Assembly: GCF_003989795.1 (NCBI RefSeq)
Contig: NZ_RZHG01000020.1
Location: 1 to 40,451, forward strand
Direction of reading: 5' to 3'
Source: Vreelandella andesensis
GTDB taxonomy: Bacteria; Pseudomonadota; Gammaproteobacteria; Pseudomonadales; Halomonadaceae
Length of the DNA stretch: 40,451 bases
Shown here: piece after piece, positions 1-7,800 of the stretch
How positions within the stretch are numbered: the first letter of the stretch is position 1
Layout: every line of letters begins with the position of its first letter
Notes under the pieces: model-generated
What the model saw: the letters and a program-made list of their open reading frames with translations, nothing else
What the model was told of the DNA's origin: nothing
Database searches by the model: none
Position numbers and translations under genes: made by a program

Positions 1-29
1 TACCCAGCATGATATACAGTACCTGTTAC

Positions 30-146
30 GCCTGACGACCATAGCAAGCGTGAACCACCTGATCCCATGCCGAACTCAGCAGTGAAACCGCTTCGCGCCG
101 ATGGTAGTGTGGGGTCTCCCCATGCGAGAGTAGGTCATCGTCAGGC
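30..146 (+). rRNA. rrf: 5S ribosomal RNA
   Basis: The sequence has the standard bacterial 5S layout. The 5' end GCCTGACGAC pairs with the 3' end GTCATCGTCAGGC, and the interior carries the conserved CCTGATCCCATGCCGAACTC and GAAACC blocks. Length is about 117 bases. It is the last gene of an rRNA operon that enters from the left edge; bases 1-29 would be 23S-5S spacer. Ends are placed by the terminal pairing and could be off by one or two bases. Confidence 0.96.
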
Positions 147-156
147 ACCTATTCGA

Positions 157-192
157 AAAAACCCCCAAGGCTTACGCCTTGGGGGTTTTTTT
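157..192 (+). terminator. Rho-independent terminator of the rRNA operon
   Basis: A perfect 10-bp stem (162-171 with 176-185), loop TTAC, is followed by seven T (186-192) and preceded by a run of A that can extend pairing. It lies 10 bases after the 5S gene. Confidence 0.95.
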
Positions 193-300
193 ATGGCTAC
201 TAAAAATAATTTAAGCTAATCAGGTAAATAAATACTCGCTACTGTACTCGCTATGGTTCTCATTACTGTTTTTGATACTTAGAAAGCACTTGATAGAAAG

Positions 301-309
301 TGCTATGAT
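301..309 (+). promoter_or_regulatory. Possible extended -10 promoter for rlmM
   Basis: TGCTATGAT fits an extended -10 (TG-n-TATGAT). It sits at the right arm of a small inverted repeat (285-291 with 298-304). No good -35 is seen at the usual spacing, so the call rests on the extended -10 alone. A 12-bp direct repeat (TACTCGCT, at 233 and 245) lies further upstream. Confidence 0.35.
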
Positions 310-382
310 GCGGCGATTGAGGGTGCATTTTATTCTGAATAAATGTTCGCCCATGACATGAAATTACTTTCGAGGTGAAAGG

Positions 383-1450
383 GTGAGTGAAACAGTACCC
401 ACGTCGTGGCTTGTCTATTGCCGCCCAGGCTTTGAAAGCGATGCACTGGCCGAAATGCAGCACCATGCCAAGCAGCAGGAGGTAAGTTGCGAACCGGCGC
501 AAGGAGAAGGCTGGGCGAGTTTAACGCGCTTGGATGGGGAGCCAATTAATGATTTGCACCGTAAAGCGGCGTTTAAGCAGCTCATTTTTGCTCGTCAAAG
601 CCTAGCAGCGTTGCCTGCTCTCACACTGTCCCGAGAAGACAGGCTCACTGCTATTCTGGATCAGGTAAAGTTAAGTCGCTGGAGCTTTGAAGAAATTTGG
701 CATGAAACGCCAGATACCAATGATGGCAAAGCATTGGCAGGTTTGATTAAAGCGCTGACTAAACCATTGCAAAGTATGCTAAAAAAGCGGGGTGCCTTAC
801 GCGGAAAAGCCGGTGCGCGTCGCCTGCATATTTTCTGGACAGACGGTGATCAAGTTCAGCTGGGCATGAGCTTTCCTGATAATCGTAGTGAACTGATCAA
901 CGGTATTCGTCGTCTGCGTTTCCCTTCCCGTGCACCAAGCCGTTCAACGCTGAAGCTAGAAGAGGCATGGCATGAATTTATTCCTCGGGAAGAGTGGGAT
1001 AAACGGCTTTCGGCTCACATGCAGGCAGCAGACTTGGGGGCCGCACCGGGAGGATGGACGTGGCAGCTAGTTCAGCGCGGTATGTATGTTTATGCCATCG
1101 ATAATGGGCCAATGGACAAGCAGCTAATGGCCACAGGTCAGGTAGATCATCTAAAAGAAGATGGTTTTGCTTGGGAGCCGCCGCAGCGGATGGACTGGTT
1201 GGTGTGTGATATTGTCGACAAGCCTGTGCGTGTGCTGGCAATGGTGGAAAGGTGGTTAACCCGTAAATGGTGTAGGGAGGCGATTTTCAATCTAAAGCTA
1301 CCCATGAAGAAGCGTTGGGACGAGGTTGATCGTTGTATTAGCACTCTGGAAGAAGCATTAGCAGCGTCAAATGTGCGAGCTAAAATTACATGCCGCCACC
1401 TCTACCATGATCGGGAGGAAGTGACGGTCCATGTAAGGCTCGCTCATTAA
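383..1450 (+). CDS. rlmM: 23S rRNA 2'-O-ribose C2498 methyltransferase RlmM
   Basis: Methylates the 2'-O of C2498 in 23S rRNA with S-adenosylmethionine, in the cytoplasm. The 355-residue protein is close to the E. coli length (366). An N-terminal THUMP-type part is followed by a Rossmann-fold methyltransferase. The SAM-binding loop DLGAAPGGW is at residues 217-225, and the FNLKLPMKK segment (302-310) holds the likely catalytic Lys305 of the K-D-K-E class. The start is GTG at 383, led by AGGTG; no better ATG is near. It follows the rRNA operon terminator and so has its own transcription. It converges with the gene at 1481-1768, 30 bases away, with no clear terminator between. Confidence 0.95.
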   Translation: MSETVPTSWLVYCRPGFESDALAEMQHHAKQQEVSCEPAQGEGWASLTRLDGEPINDLHRKAAFKQLIFARQSLAALPALTLSREDRLTAILDQVKLSRWSFEEIWHETPDTNDGKALAGLIKALTKPLQSMLKKRGALRGKAGARRLHIFWTDGDQVQLGMSFPDNRSELINGIRRLRFPSRAPSRSTLKLEEAWHEFIPREEWDKRLSAHMQAADLGAAPGGWTWQLVQRGMYVYAIDNGPMDKQLMATGQVDHLKEDGFAWEPPQRMDWLVCDIVDKPVRVLAMVERWLTRKWCREAIFNLKLPMKKRWDEVDRCISTLEEALAASNVRAKITCRHLYHDREEVTVHVRLAH

Positions 1451-1480
1451 TTTAAAAGGCGGAAGAGGAAACGAATGGAG

Positions 1481-1768
1481 TTAGTAGCCAGGCTCGTAGA
1501 TGCGGATTGTTTCGTCTTCTGTTAATAGAGGTAAGATACGTTGCATGGCCATTGCTCGTGACTCACTTGAATGCCATTCTTTCCAAGCGCGAAGATCGCG
1601 CCACTTAGTAATCATAAGGCGACGATCAGTATGGCCAAGTTCAACAAGTGTTTCACCACCGACAAACCCACGTACACCGAGTGAAACGCGCATAGCCCCT
1701 CGTGCGGCTAGTTCATATTCTTCTTCCAGGCCAGGCATAATACGCCGTTCAATGATTACCTTGATCAT
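1481..1768 (-). CDS. Small ABM-fold (antibiotic biosynthesis monooxygenase-like) protein
   Basis: A 95-residue protein with the single-domain ferredoxin-like ABM pattern: a beta strand start (MIKVIIERRI), PGLEEEYE, then a strand with LMITKWRDLRAWKEWHSS and a C-terminal IRIYEPGY. Members of this fold include quinol monooxygenases and heme-degrading enzymes, but many are uncharacterised; the sequence does not fix a substrate. The ATG start has AGGA six bases upstream on its strand. It is divergent from tusA, with only 28 bases between start codons, so their promoters must overlap each other or the genes. Its role is unknown; a stress or quinone-related function would be a guess. Confidence 0.75.
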   Translation of the reverse strand: MIKVIIERRIMPGLEEEYELAARGAMRVSLGVRGFVGGETLVELGHTDRRLMITKWRDLRAWKEWHSSESRAMAMQRILPLLTEDETIRIYEPGY

Positions 1769-1796
1769 GCTGTCTGTTTCCTAAACGAGATTGTAA

Positions 1797-2048
1797 ATGA
1801 CTGATAATACGTACGGCCCATGTGCCTTTGACGCATCGTTAGACACAACGGGTTTATATTGCCCCGAACCCATTATGCTAATGCATAACAAGGTGCGTGA
1901 TATGTCGCCTGGGCAGGTGTTGAAAGTAATAGCGACAGACCCGGCTACAGTTCGCGATGTACCAAAATTTTGTCAATTTCTGGGACATCAGTTACTGCAG
2001 AAAAATGAGTCTGATGACCTTTACGTGTATTTTATTCGCTTAGCGTAG
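1797..2048 (+). CDS. tusA: Sulfurtransferase TusA
   Basis: TusA accepts sulfur from IscS as a persulfide and passes it to the TusBCD/TusE relay for 2-thiouridine formation in tRNA; relatives feed other sulfur pathways. The 83-residue protein carries the family motif GLYCPEPIM with the acceptor Cys at residue 22 and the CPxP signature intact. Length matches the family (about 81). It is divergent from the ABM-like gene and convergent with the unknown gene at 2124-2834. No other tus gene is in the window. Confidence 0.93.
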   Translation: MTDNTYGPCAFDASLDTTGLYCPEPIMLMHNKVRDMSPGQVLKVIATDPATVRDVPKFCQFLGHQLLQKNESDDLYVYFIRLA

Positions 2049-2062
2049 GCTTCTGAAGGCAT

Positions 2063-2117
2063 GCGAGGCTATCAACCAATTCCAGCATTAAGATAGACTT
2101 TAAATTGGTAGCCTCGC
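2063..2117. terminator. Inverted repeat between convergent genes, possible bidirectional terminator
   Basis: GCGAGGCT and ACCAATT (2063-2070 and 2075-2081) pair with AATTGGTAGCCTCGC (2103-2117), giving a 15-bp stem with a 4-base bulge and a 21-base loop. It lies between the tusA stop and the stop of the opposing gene. No run of T follows on either strand, so termination is likely but not certain. Confidence 0.45.
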
Positions 2118-2123
2118 AATTAC

Positions 2124-2834
2124 TTACTTAAGATCATCCTCTTTATTTGGAACAACCATCATCGCCAGGGCTTCCAACGTCGCAGGGTCTTCATCCATTA
2201 TGCGGCTAGCAATATGGCGTTGAAAAAAGTAGACCGTGCGATGGCGGGAGTGAGCATCGTACAGGCACTTATCTCCAAGTAGGATAGGAGTCATCGTGGC
2301 TTGTTGCTCATCAGCAAGTACTGCTTCGACGCTTCCATCGCTATAAAGACGCCATCCGTAAACTTGCTTCATATTCCAAGGAGCATTGGGATGATTCATA
2401 CACAATGCATGAGTACCAAGTGTGTCTGGAAGCTGTTGAATCAGCGTAACCTCTCCAGAAGATTCATACTCGAAGTAGCTCGCTGAAGCCGTTAGCTCTT
2501 CATATTTATGATCAGGAGGTAGATCAAAAATTTCTTCAGTTTCGGGATCACGATAGCCAATAAACAGGCCATTTTCATGGCTGTCGAGTTCGTGGCAAGC
2601 GGCGAGTGTCTCCATCCATGGGACAAGGCCAATAACGTTACCGTTCTCTTGTAGTCCCCAAGCCAAAACTGGCAGGCCGTAATACGTGTCGGGACTCGCA
2701 GCGAGCTGGTAGACCATCTCCAATCCATCTAGCTCTGGGGCTAAGCGGATTAAACATTTCTGCGCCTGCTGACGCTGACGCACGGTTTCCAGGTCGATGA
2801 CCTGGGCAGAGCGGGGTGACAGGGATGCGCCCAT
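2124..2834 (-). CDS. Conserved-looking acidic protein of unknown function
   Basis: I do not recognise a family. The 236-residue product has no signal peptide or membrane segment and is acidic, so it is probably cytoplasmic. The body looks globular (for example YYGLPVLAWGLQENGNVIGLVPWME around residues 50-75). The middle holds a Gly-Tyr-Arg-Asp-Pro-Glu stretch and the C-terminus is charged (NKEDDLK). The ATG start is led by a strong GGAGGG. It stands alone: convergent with tusA on one side, and 112 bases downstream of the lipoprotein gene on the other. Coding quality (good start signal, normal composition) is high even though the function is unknown. Confidence 0.8.
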   Translation of the reverse strand: MGASLSPRSAQVIDLETVRQRQQAQKCLIRLAPELDGLEMVYQLAASPDTYYGLPVLAWGLQENGNVIGLVPWMETLAACHELDSHENGLFIGYRDPETEEIFDLPPDHKYEELTASASYFEYESSGEVTLIQQLPDTLGTHALCMNHPNAPWNMKQVYGWRLYSDGSVEAVLADEQQATMTPILLGDKCLYDAHSRHRTVYFFQRHIASRIMDEDPATLEALAMMVVPNKEDDLK

Positions 2835-2946
2835 AATGTCCCTCCTTGTGCTGCGTGGTCACGACATCGGTAGGTAGCGATTGCTGCCTACCACTTAGTT
2901 CACAAATAGCACAGGTTGCCCTGAAGGTTAAGAGGGTTTGTGATTT

Positions 2947-3945
2947 TTAATTATCAGAACAGCCAGTAAATTGATCTCGTAGCGCTTGGTGTTCTTCTTT
3001 CGCTCGTTGGAGTTGCTGCCAGGGAGCTTGAGGGTTGCTCAACGATAGCCAAGTGTTCTGGTAGTTTGTAACCGCTTCAGGTGGCGTTAATTCATGGACA
3101 TTAATCAGTCGGTTAATTGACATAAGCCACTGGTGAGATATTTGTTCAACAGGGGCCAGCCATGCTGGGAAGTTATCCTGTAGGCATTCGTTAGTCGCTG
3201 AACGCGTTGTTTCAAGTGCTTCGTTTGCCTCTATTAAACGCTGGTGGGCGAGCAGCAAAGTGCGTAGGACTTCTGCTGTTAAAGGTCTTTCTTGCAAAGT
3301 TTTCAGGTGGTTTTCAAGCGCTGAAGAGTCTTGTTGCCACTCTTGGCTAAATTGGTGCTTTACCATTTGCTCAAGGTAATCAACTGCTAGTAGCTGGTTG
3401 TCAATATTGGGTAGCTCAAGGCTGTTTAGAGGGGAGCTCGCCCTGGAAAAACTTTTTTCCCACTCTTCAGAATCAAAAATGGCATTCCAACTGACTGTTG
3501 GTAACTGCTCCGTTTTAAGCTCAGTAAGGGCAACCAGTCGCGCTTTATCGTCATCACTTAAGGTGTCTGGTATGTCACTATTCCAGCAAGCACTCAGGCG
3601 TTGCCATAACGTCCGTTCGTAAAGCCAGTGTTGGCTAGGGGGGGCAACGCGCCCCAGCTGATTGTTCCGTGCTGCGATAAGCGACGTTATTTGGCACCCA
3701 CGTAACGCATAGATATTGAGCATTCCTTCTCGGGTTTCTGGAATGTCGAATAGCCGCTCTCGACGTTCAGGAAACTCGCCAATATTAGGCGGAGAGTGGC
3801 GTTCAATAGTCGCGATAGAAAGCCCCTTGGTAAGCTGTTGGTGATAGTCTACCCAGGGTTGTTCAGCGCTATTGTTACCGCAGCCGGCTAGTATCAAGCT
3901 GGCACTGATCGCTAGCCATAAAACATGTGGTGAGTAGGGGGTCAT
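2947..3945 (-). CDS. DUF3080 family lipoprotein
   Basis: A 332-residue secreted lipoprotein. The N-terminus has a hydrophobic signal and the lipobox LILAGC, so Cys22 would be lipidated after cleavage. Family features of DUF3080 are visible: FPERRERLFDIPETREGML, the ALRGCQ segment, then AARNNQLGRVAPPSQHWLYER. The function of the family is not known to me. It starts 3 bases after the stop of the MATE exporter gene, and its Shine-Dalgarno AGGAG lies inside the last codons of that gene, so the two are translationally coupled. An envelope role linked to the exporter is possible but not shown. Confidence 0.8.
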   Translation of the reverse strand: MTPYSPHVLWLAISASLILAGCGNNSAEQPWVDYHQQLTKGLSIATIERHSPPNIGEFPERRERLFDIPETREGMLNIYALRGCQITSLIAARNNQLGRVAPPSQHWLYERTLWQRLSACWNSDIPDTLSDDDKARLVALTELKTEQLPTVSWNAIFDSEEWEKSFSRASSPLNSLELPNIDNQLLAVDYLEQMVKHQFSQEWQQDSSALENHLKTLQERPLTAEVLRTLLLAHQRLIEANEALETTRSATNECLQDNFPAWLAPVEQISHQWLMSINRLINVHELTPPEAVTNYQNTWLSLSNPQAPWQQLQRAKEEHQALRDQFTGCSDN

Positions 3946-3948
3946 TGA

Positions 3949-5367
3949 TTACTCCTGTTGACTAATCCGCTTCAACCGCCAAGCAAGTAATAGTGCAGCT
4001 GTGCTGAGTCCAGCAATAAGGCCTATCCAGTAACCATGTACACCCATGGGTTCAGACATGTCACCAATACCGTGAGTTCCTAGCCAGTGGCCCCCGCCCA
4101 AACCGACAATCCAGTAAGAAAGCACGGTAATGACCATCACTATTCGAGTGTCTTTATAGCCTCGTAACGCACCTGCTAAGTTGACTTGAAGTGAGTCTGA
4201 TAACTGAAAAATCACTGCTAGGGATATAATGGTGAGTGCCAAAGCTTGAATGTCGGCATTGGAGGTGTACAGCGAAATCACCGGCACTGCGGTAAACCAG
4301 AGCAGAGTGCTGTTAATGACGGCTACAATAACGCTGATGACGATACCGTTCCAAGCAACCTTGCGTGCCATGGCAGAACGTCGTTGGCCCAATGTATTAC
4401 CCACACGTACAGTAAGTGCCATGCCTAGTGACATCGGCAGCATAAACAGAATACTCGTGAAGCTTAGTGCGACTTGATGGGCCCCTACAGTCACTTCTCC
4501 GAAGCTTGCGATAAACAGAGCTATCAACGTAAATAACGTCACTTCTACAAAAATGGCCACGCCGATGGGCACACCGACCACGACAAGTTCACGGACACCG
4601 ATGAGCGTTGGTGGCGTCAATTTTTTCCAGATGGAGACGCTTCGATAAGTACGGCCTTTACGGGTATATAGAGCCATTGCAACGGCCATTGTCCACATCG
4701 ATAGCGCAGTGGCGATGCCACATCCGAACGCGCCTAGTGCAGGCAATTGTTGCAAGCTATTGGGTAATCCATCACCAAATAAAGTAATCAGGCCATCACC
4801 ACCATAGATAAGTAAATAATTGCTGGGGATGTTAACGGCTAGCCCCACTAAACTTATCCATAACGCGGGACGGGTGTGGTTCATACCATCTGAAAAAGCT
4901 CTGAGTGCCTGAAATAGGGCAATTCCCGGCATTCCGAAAGCAACAGCAGTGAGGTAAGCAGCAGACTCTCTCGCAACCGCGGGAGGTACCTTCATAAGCT
5001 CGAATATAGGTGTAACGACAGTCCACAGCAGGGCAGCTGCAATAAACCCTAGAACTAATGCGACCCAAAGTGCCTGATGAACCGCAGGGCGAATATCAGC
5101 ATTACGCTGGCCCCCCAACAGGTGTGCCACAATAGGGGTAAGGCCCATTAACGTACCGGTCATAAACAGCATTAGCGGCAACCAAAGGCTTGAGCCAACC
5201 GAAACGGCAGCTAAGTCAGTGGCGTTGTGCCGCCCGGTCATGATGACGTCGACCACGCTCATGCCCGCTTGTGCCAGTTGAGCGCCGCAAATGGGCAGCG
5301 CTAATGCCATCAACGTGCGTGTTTCTGGCCAATAGATAGATTTAATATTGCTAGTAAAGCCGCCCAC
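3949..5367 (-). CDS. norM: MATE family multidrug efflux protein (NorM-like)
   Basis: Cation-coupled exporter of drugs or metabolites in the inner membrane. The protein (472 residues from this start) has about 12 hydrophobic segments in two halves, typical of MATE proteins (about 450-480). The N-terminal LALPICGAQLAQAGMSVVDVIMTGR and the AVSVGSSLW segment match the NorM group. I chose GTG at 5367 because AGGAA lies 7 bases upstream; an in-frame TTG at 5388 would add seven residues but lacks a ribosome site. It is the first gene of a two-gene unit with the DUF3080 lipoprotein. The substrate cannot be read from sequence. Confidence 0.88.
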   Translation of the reverse strand: MGGFTSNIKSIYWPETRTLMALALPICGAQLAQAGMSVVDVIMTGRHNATDLAAVSVGSSLWLPLMLFMTGTLMGLTPIVAHLLGGQRNADIRPAVHQALWVALVLGFIAAALLWTVVTPIFELMKVPPAVARESAAYLTAVAFGMPGIALFQALRAFSDGMNHTRPALWISLVGLAVNIPSNYLLIYGGDGLITLFGDGLPNSLQQLPALGAFGCGIATALSMWTMAVAMALYTRKGRTYRSVSIWKKLTPPTLIGVRELVVVGVPIGVAIFVEVTLFTLIALFIASFGEVTVGAHQVALSFTSILFMLPMSLGMALTVRVGNTLGQRRSAMARKVAWNGIVISVIVAVINSTLLWFTAVPVISLYTSNADIQALALTIISLAVIFQLSDSLQVNLAGALRGYKDTRIVMVITVLSYWIVGLGGGHWLGTHGIGDMSEPMGVHGYWIGLIAGLSTAALLLAWRLKRISQQE

Positions 5368-5463
5368 AGTGTGTTTCCTGTTTAGCAAAGTGACCCAACA
5401 AAATCCGATAGAGTAGCAGGAGTTGTAATGATATCGGTAGCTGTCTAATGAGTTGTCGTCTCT

Positions 5464-5492
5464 TTAGCACAAAGGCAAAGCGCAGGTATACT
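5464..5492 (+). promoter_or_regulatory. Candidate sigma70 promoter for epmC
   Basis: TTAGCA (5464-5469), a 17-base spacer and TATACT (5487-5492). It would start transcription near 5499, so the whole 13-bp repeat array at 5515-5605 would lie in the 5' leader of epmC. Confidence 0.5.
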
Positions 5493-5514
5493 TCACATAA
5501 TGAATGACGAAACG

Positions 5515-5605
5515 AGCGGCGACTTAGCTAGGCGACACAGTTGAACGATATAGTTGGACGATATAGTTGGACGACACAGGTAGACGACACAGGTAGACGA
5601 AATAG
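5515..5605 (+). repeat. 13-bp tandem repeat array in the epmC leader
   Basis: Seven head-to-tail 13-bp units, boundaries at 5515, 5528, 5541, 5554, 5567, 5580 and 5593. Units 3-7 are closest: TTGAACGATATAG, TTGGACGATATAG, TTGGACGACACAG, GTAGACGACACAG, GTAGACGAAATAG. The first unit matches its neighbour at 8 of 13 positions. The array ends 4 bases before the epmC ATG and occupies the place where a Shine-Dalgarno would be. Thirteen is not a multiple of three, so it is not expected to be coding. Confidence 0.93.
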
Positions 5606-5609
5606 ATAT

Positions 5610-6194
5610 ATGGTGACTCAAGAGCAGGAGCGTTGGACGCTTCACGACATAACAGCATTATTTGATGGTGTGTTTTCAACGCGCTATCAAACGCGTTTAA
5701 TCAAGGGCAACGATGAACCCCTATATCGCCCTGCCACGTCTGAAATACCTTATCATCAGGTGATTTTCGCACACGGCTTTTTTGCCAGTGCACTGCACGA
5801 GATAAGCCACTGGTGCATCGCTGGAGAGAAGCGTCGGCAACAGGAGGATTACGGATACTGGTATTTACCTGATGGACGCGACGCCCAGCAACAACAAGCT
5901 TTCGAAAAAGCAGAAATTGGCCCACAGGCCTTGGAAAAATTGTTTACCCTTGCCTGCGGACGCACGTTCAACGTTAGCGTAGATAACTTAGGGGGAGACG
6001 TTGAAGTGGATCGTGATGCGTTTGCCAATAAGGTAGACGCTAAGGTAGTTCATTATTTGAAAGAGGGGTTGCCACTGCGTGCCAACGCCTTCCTGGTGGC
6101 GTTGACACGTTACTATCAGTTTCAGGATACGTTAGCGCAGGCTGTTAAGCAGGCACAGCAAGAATTAGAAGAAGCATTGATCGCGACAATTTAG
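5610..6194 (+). CDS. epmC: Elongation factor P hydroxylase EpmC (YfcM)
   Basis: Hydroxylates the beta-lysylated lysine of EF-P, the last step of the modification begun by EpmA and EpmB. Visible family features are TRLIKGNDEPLY, FAHGFFASALHEISHWCIAG with HEISH at residues 63-67 (an HExxH-like metal site), GYWYLPDGRDAQQQ, and FNVSVDNLGGD. Length is 194 residues from this ATG, close to E. coli YfcM. An upstream TTG at 5541 is in frame, but it lies in the tandem repeat and would add a repeat-encoded tail, so ATG 5610 is preferred. There is no recognisable Shine-Dalgarno before it. It overlaps the opposing gene at 6191-6670 by 4 bases at their stops. Confidence 0.93.
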   Translation: MVTQEQERWTLHDITALFDGVFSTRYQTRLIKGNDEPLYRPATSEIPYHQVIFAHGFFASALHEISHWCIAGEKRRQQEDYGYWYLPDGRDAQQQQAFEKAEIGPQALEKLFTLACGRTFNVSVDNLGGDVEVDRDAFANKVDAKVVHYLKEGLPLRANAFLVALTRYYQFQDTLAQAVKQAQQELEEALIATI

Positions 6195-6670
6195 TCTTTC
6201 TCATTAAGCTGCTTGTGAATCGTGAGCATCACTTCAATTTCGTGCTCGGGCCTCATTGGTTCGAGTCCCATATCGTTGAAGGTTTCACTGCGTAGGCGGT
6301 GCCAATCACTCGCGCTAATTACTTTATAAAGTACCGGTGCAGGCGCTAGTTCAACAAAAGGATCTAAGCCGTAGGTGTCAAAAAGTCGAACCAGCGCCGC
6401 TTCATCCTCACCGTTATCGCTGGTGTACAACGTAGCTGAGAAATGATCGCTCTCTAATTCACGTATGACATCCAAGGGGCTGACGCCTAGGCTCTCTAGC
6501 TCTTCAATGCTATAAGACCCCATCACGTTAGTATCTTCACTTATCCAACTATCGTCAGGTTGGATAAGTGTCTGTTTAATTCGCCCATCCGGAAGAGACC
6601 AGGCAATAGCCAGTGGCAAGCCATCATCTTCGCCCGTCTCAATGGCAATAAATCCTGGGTAATCGGCCAC
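6191..6670 (-). CDS. DnaQ/RNase H-fold exonuclease-like protein, possibly inactive
   Basis: A 159-residue cytoplasmic protein. Its layout resembles short DEDD-type 3'-5' exonuclease-like proteins: a first strand with an Ile-Glu-Thr (GFIAIETGEDDG, near the N-terminus), then AIAWSLPDGRIKQTLIQPDDSW, a helix-like EELESLGVSPLDVIREL, and YTSDNGEDEAALVRLFDTYGL. In active members the first strand carries Asp-x-Glu; here Ala replaces the Asp. The match is by pattern only, so the assignment is tentative. Its ATG lies 12 bases after the TatD-family gene on the same strand, so the two form a unit. It overlaps the epmC stop by 4 bases. Confidence 0.6.
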   Translation of the reverse strand: MADYPGFIAIETGEDDGLPLAIAWSLPDGRIKQTLIQPDDSWISEDTNVMGSYSIEELESLGVSPLDVIRELESDHFSATLYTSDNGEDEAALVRLFDTYGLDPFVELAPAPVLYKVISASDWHRLRSETFNDMGLEPMRPEHEIEVMLTIHKQLNEKD

Positions 6671-6682
6671 GCTTGGCTCCTT

Positions 6683-7534
6683 TTACGTTTCCGCACCAAG
6701 GCGGAAAAAATTCTGGGCAGTACGGGTTGTTGCGTTGCCCAGTTCGGTTTCAGTCACGTCATGCCACTGGGCAATTTCTCTTACAATCCATGGTAGCAAG
6801 GCCGGTTCGTGACGGCGTCCTTTTAGCTTGGCTGGAAGGTTGCGAGGCAGCAGATAAGGGCAGTCAGTCTCCACCATTAACCTTTCCAATGGAATATTTT
6901 TCACGAGTGAACGAAGGTGGTGACCTCTGCGTTCATCACAAATCCAGCCAGTTAAGCCAATATGCAGATCTAAATCGAGATAGCCATGGAGCGTATCTCG
7001 GTCGGCGGTGAAGCAGTGAATAACGGCTTGGCTGATGTCCTCCCGCCAGCTATGCAGAATGTCACACATTCGTTTTCCCGCATCGCGCTCGTGCAAAAAT
7101 AGCGGTAAACCGCTTTCAGCGGCGAGGGCCAACTGAGCTTCGAACGCTCGTTCTTGCTCATGAGGCGTCGAAAAATTGCGATTAAAGTCCAGTCCACATT
7201 CGCCAACGGCGACAACTTCCCGCTTCTGATAGAGCGCTTTCAATTGGCACGCTACATCTGCGTTCCACCCGCTAGCATCGTGCGGGTGAACCCCGGCAGT
7301 GGCATATATTCCTGGGTACTGCTTCGCCATTGCTACGGCTTGGTTAGCATGTTCAATATCAGTGCCCGTTACTATAAGAGTAGCCACATTGGCCGCTTTT
7401 GCTCTGGCAATAACATCACCTAAATCACGCTTAAAACTTTCATGAGTCAGGTTAGCGCCGATATCCACTAATGATGCACTAGAATGAAATTGCAGCGCCT
7501 CAGGTAAAAAACTATCCACAGCACTTGTCGTCAA
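6683..7534 (-). CDS. TatD family metal-dependent hydrolase
   Basis: TatD-type TIM-barrel phosphohydrolases act as 3'-5' DNases or on related substrates in the cytoplasm. Metal and active-site landmarks are all present in order: DIGANL, GVHPHDA, GECGLDFNRNFS, LFLHERDA, VIHCFTA and ETDCPYLLPRN. The product is 283 residues; family members are about 260. The start is TTG at 7534 with GGGAG 8 bases upstream on its strand; a GTG at 7519 in the same frame is an alternative without such a site. It is followed 12 bases later by the exonuclease-like gene, a suggestive pairing for nucleic-acid processing. Confidence 0.92.
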   Translation of the reverse strand: MTTSAVDSFLPEALQFHSSASLVDIGANLTHESFKRDLGDVIARAKAANVATLIVTGTDIEHANQAVAMAKQYPGIYATAGVHPHDASGWNADVACQLKALYQKREVVAVGECGLDFNRNFSTPHEQERAFEAQLALAAESGLPLFLHERDAGKRMCDILHSWREDISQAVIHCFTADRDTLHGYLDLDLHIGLTGWICDERRGHHLRSLVKNIPLERLMVETDCPYLLPRNLPAKLKGRRHEPALLPWIVREIAQWHDVTETELGNATTRTAQNFFRLGAET

Positions 7535-7800
7535 ACGTCACACTCCCAGCGTCAGGTAAAAGTAAGATAACCGCTATTTCTCGCCAATTTTCAGCCAGCC
7601 TAAAACGCCATTGTAACGCTGGCGAGTAACAACAACTAATGGTCTATTTCGGTGGATATCTGAATCGAATGGCACGAATTGCAAAAAAACTGGCTCGATA
7701 GGTAAACAGTAAACTGATTTTTACTCTTAACATGAGAATGAAACATAAGATAAATCGGGCTTAACGCTCTTTTAATAACAACAATAGACAGGTGAAAAAC

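Noticed and set aside
5515..5605. Repeat arrays as a CRISPR or mobile-element remnant
   Set aside because: The units are directly abutting with no spacers, differ in sequence between loci, and have no cas or transposase gene nearby.
5541..5609. N-terminal extension of EpmC from TTG 5541
   Set aside because: It would translate the 13-bp repeat array and has no ribosome site; homologues begin near ATG 5610.
7535..7800. Regulatory site ahead of the binding-protein gene
   Set aside because: Some short inverted repeats (TCGCCA/TGGCGA near 7581 and 7621) and a TTGCAA are visible, but nothing stands out from chance and no -10 fits.
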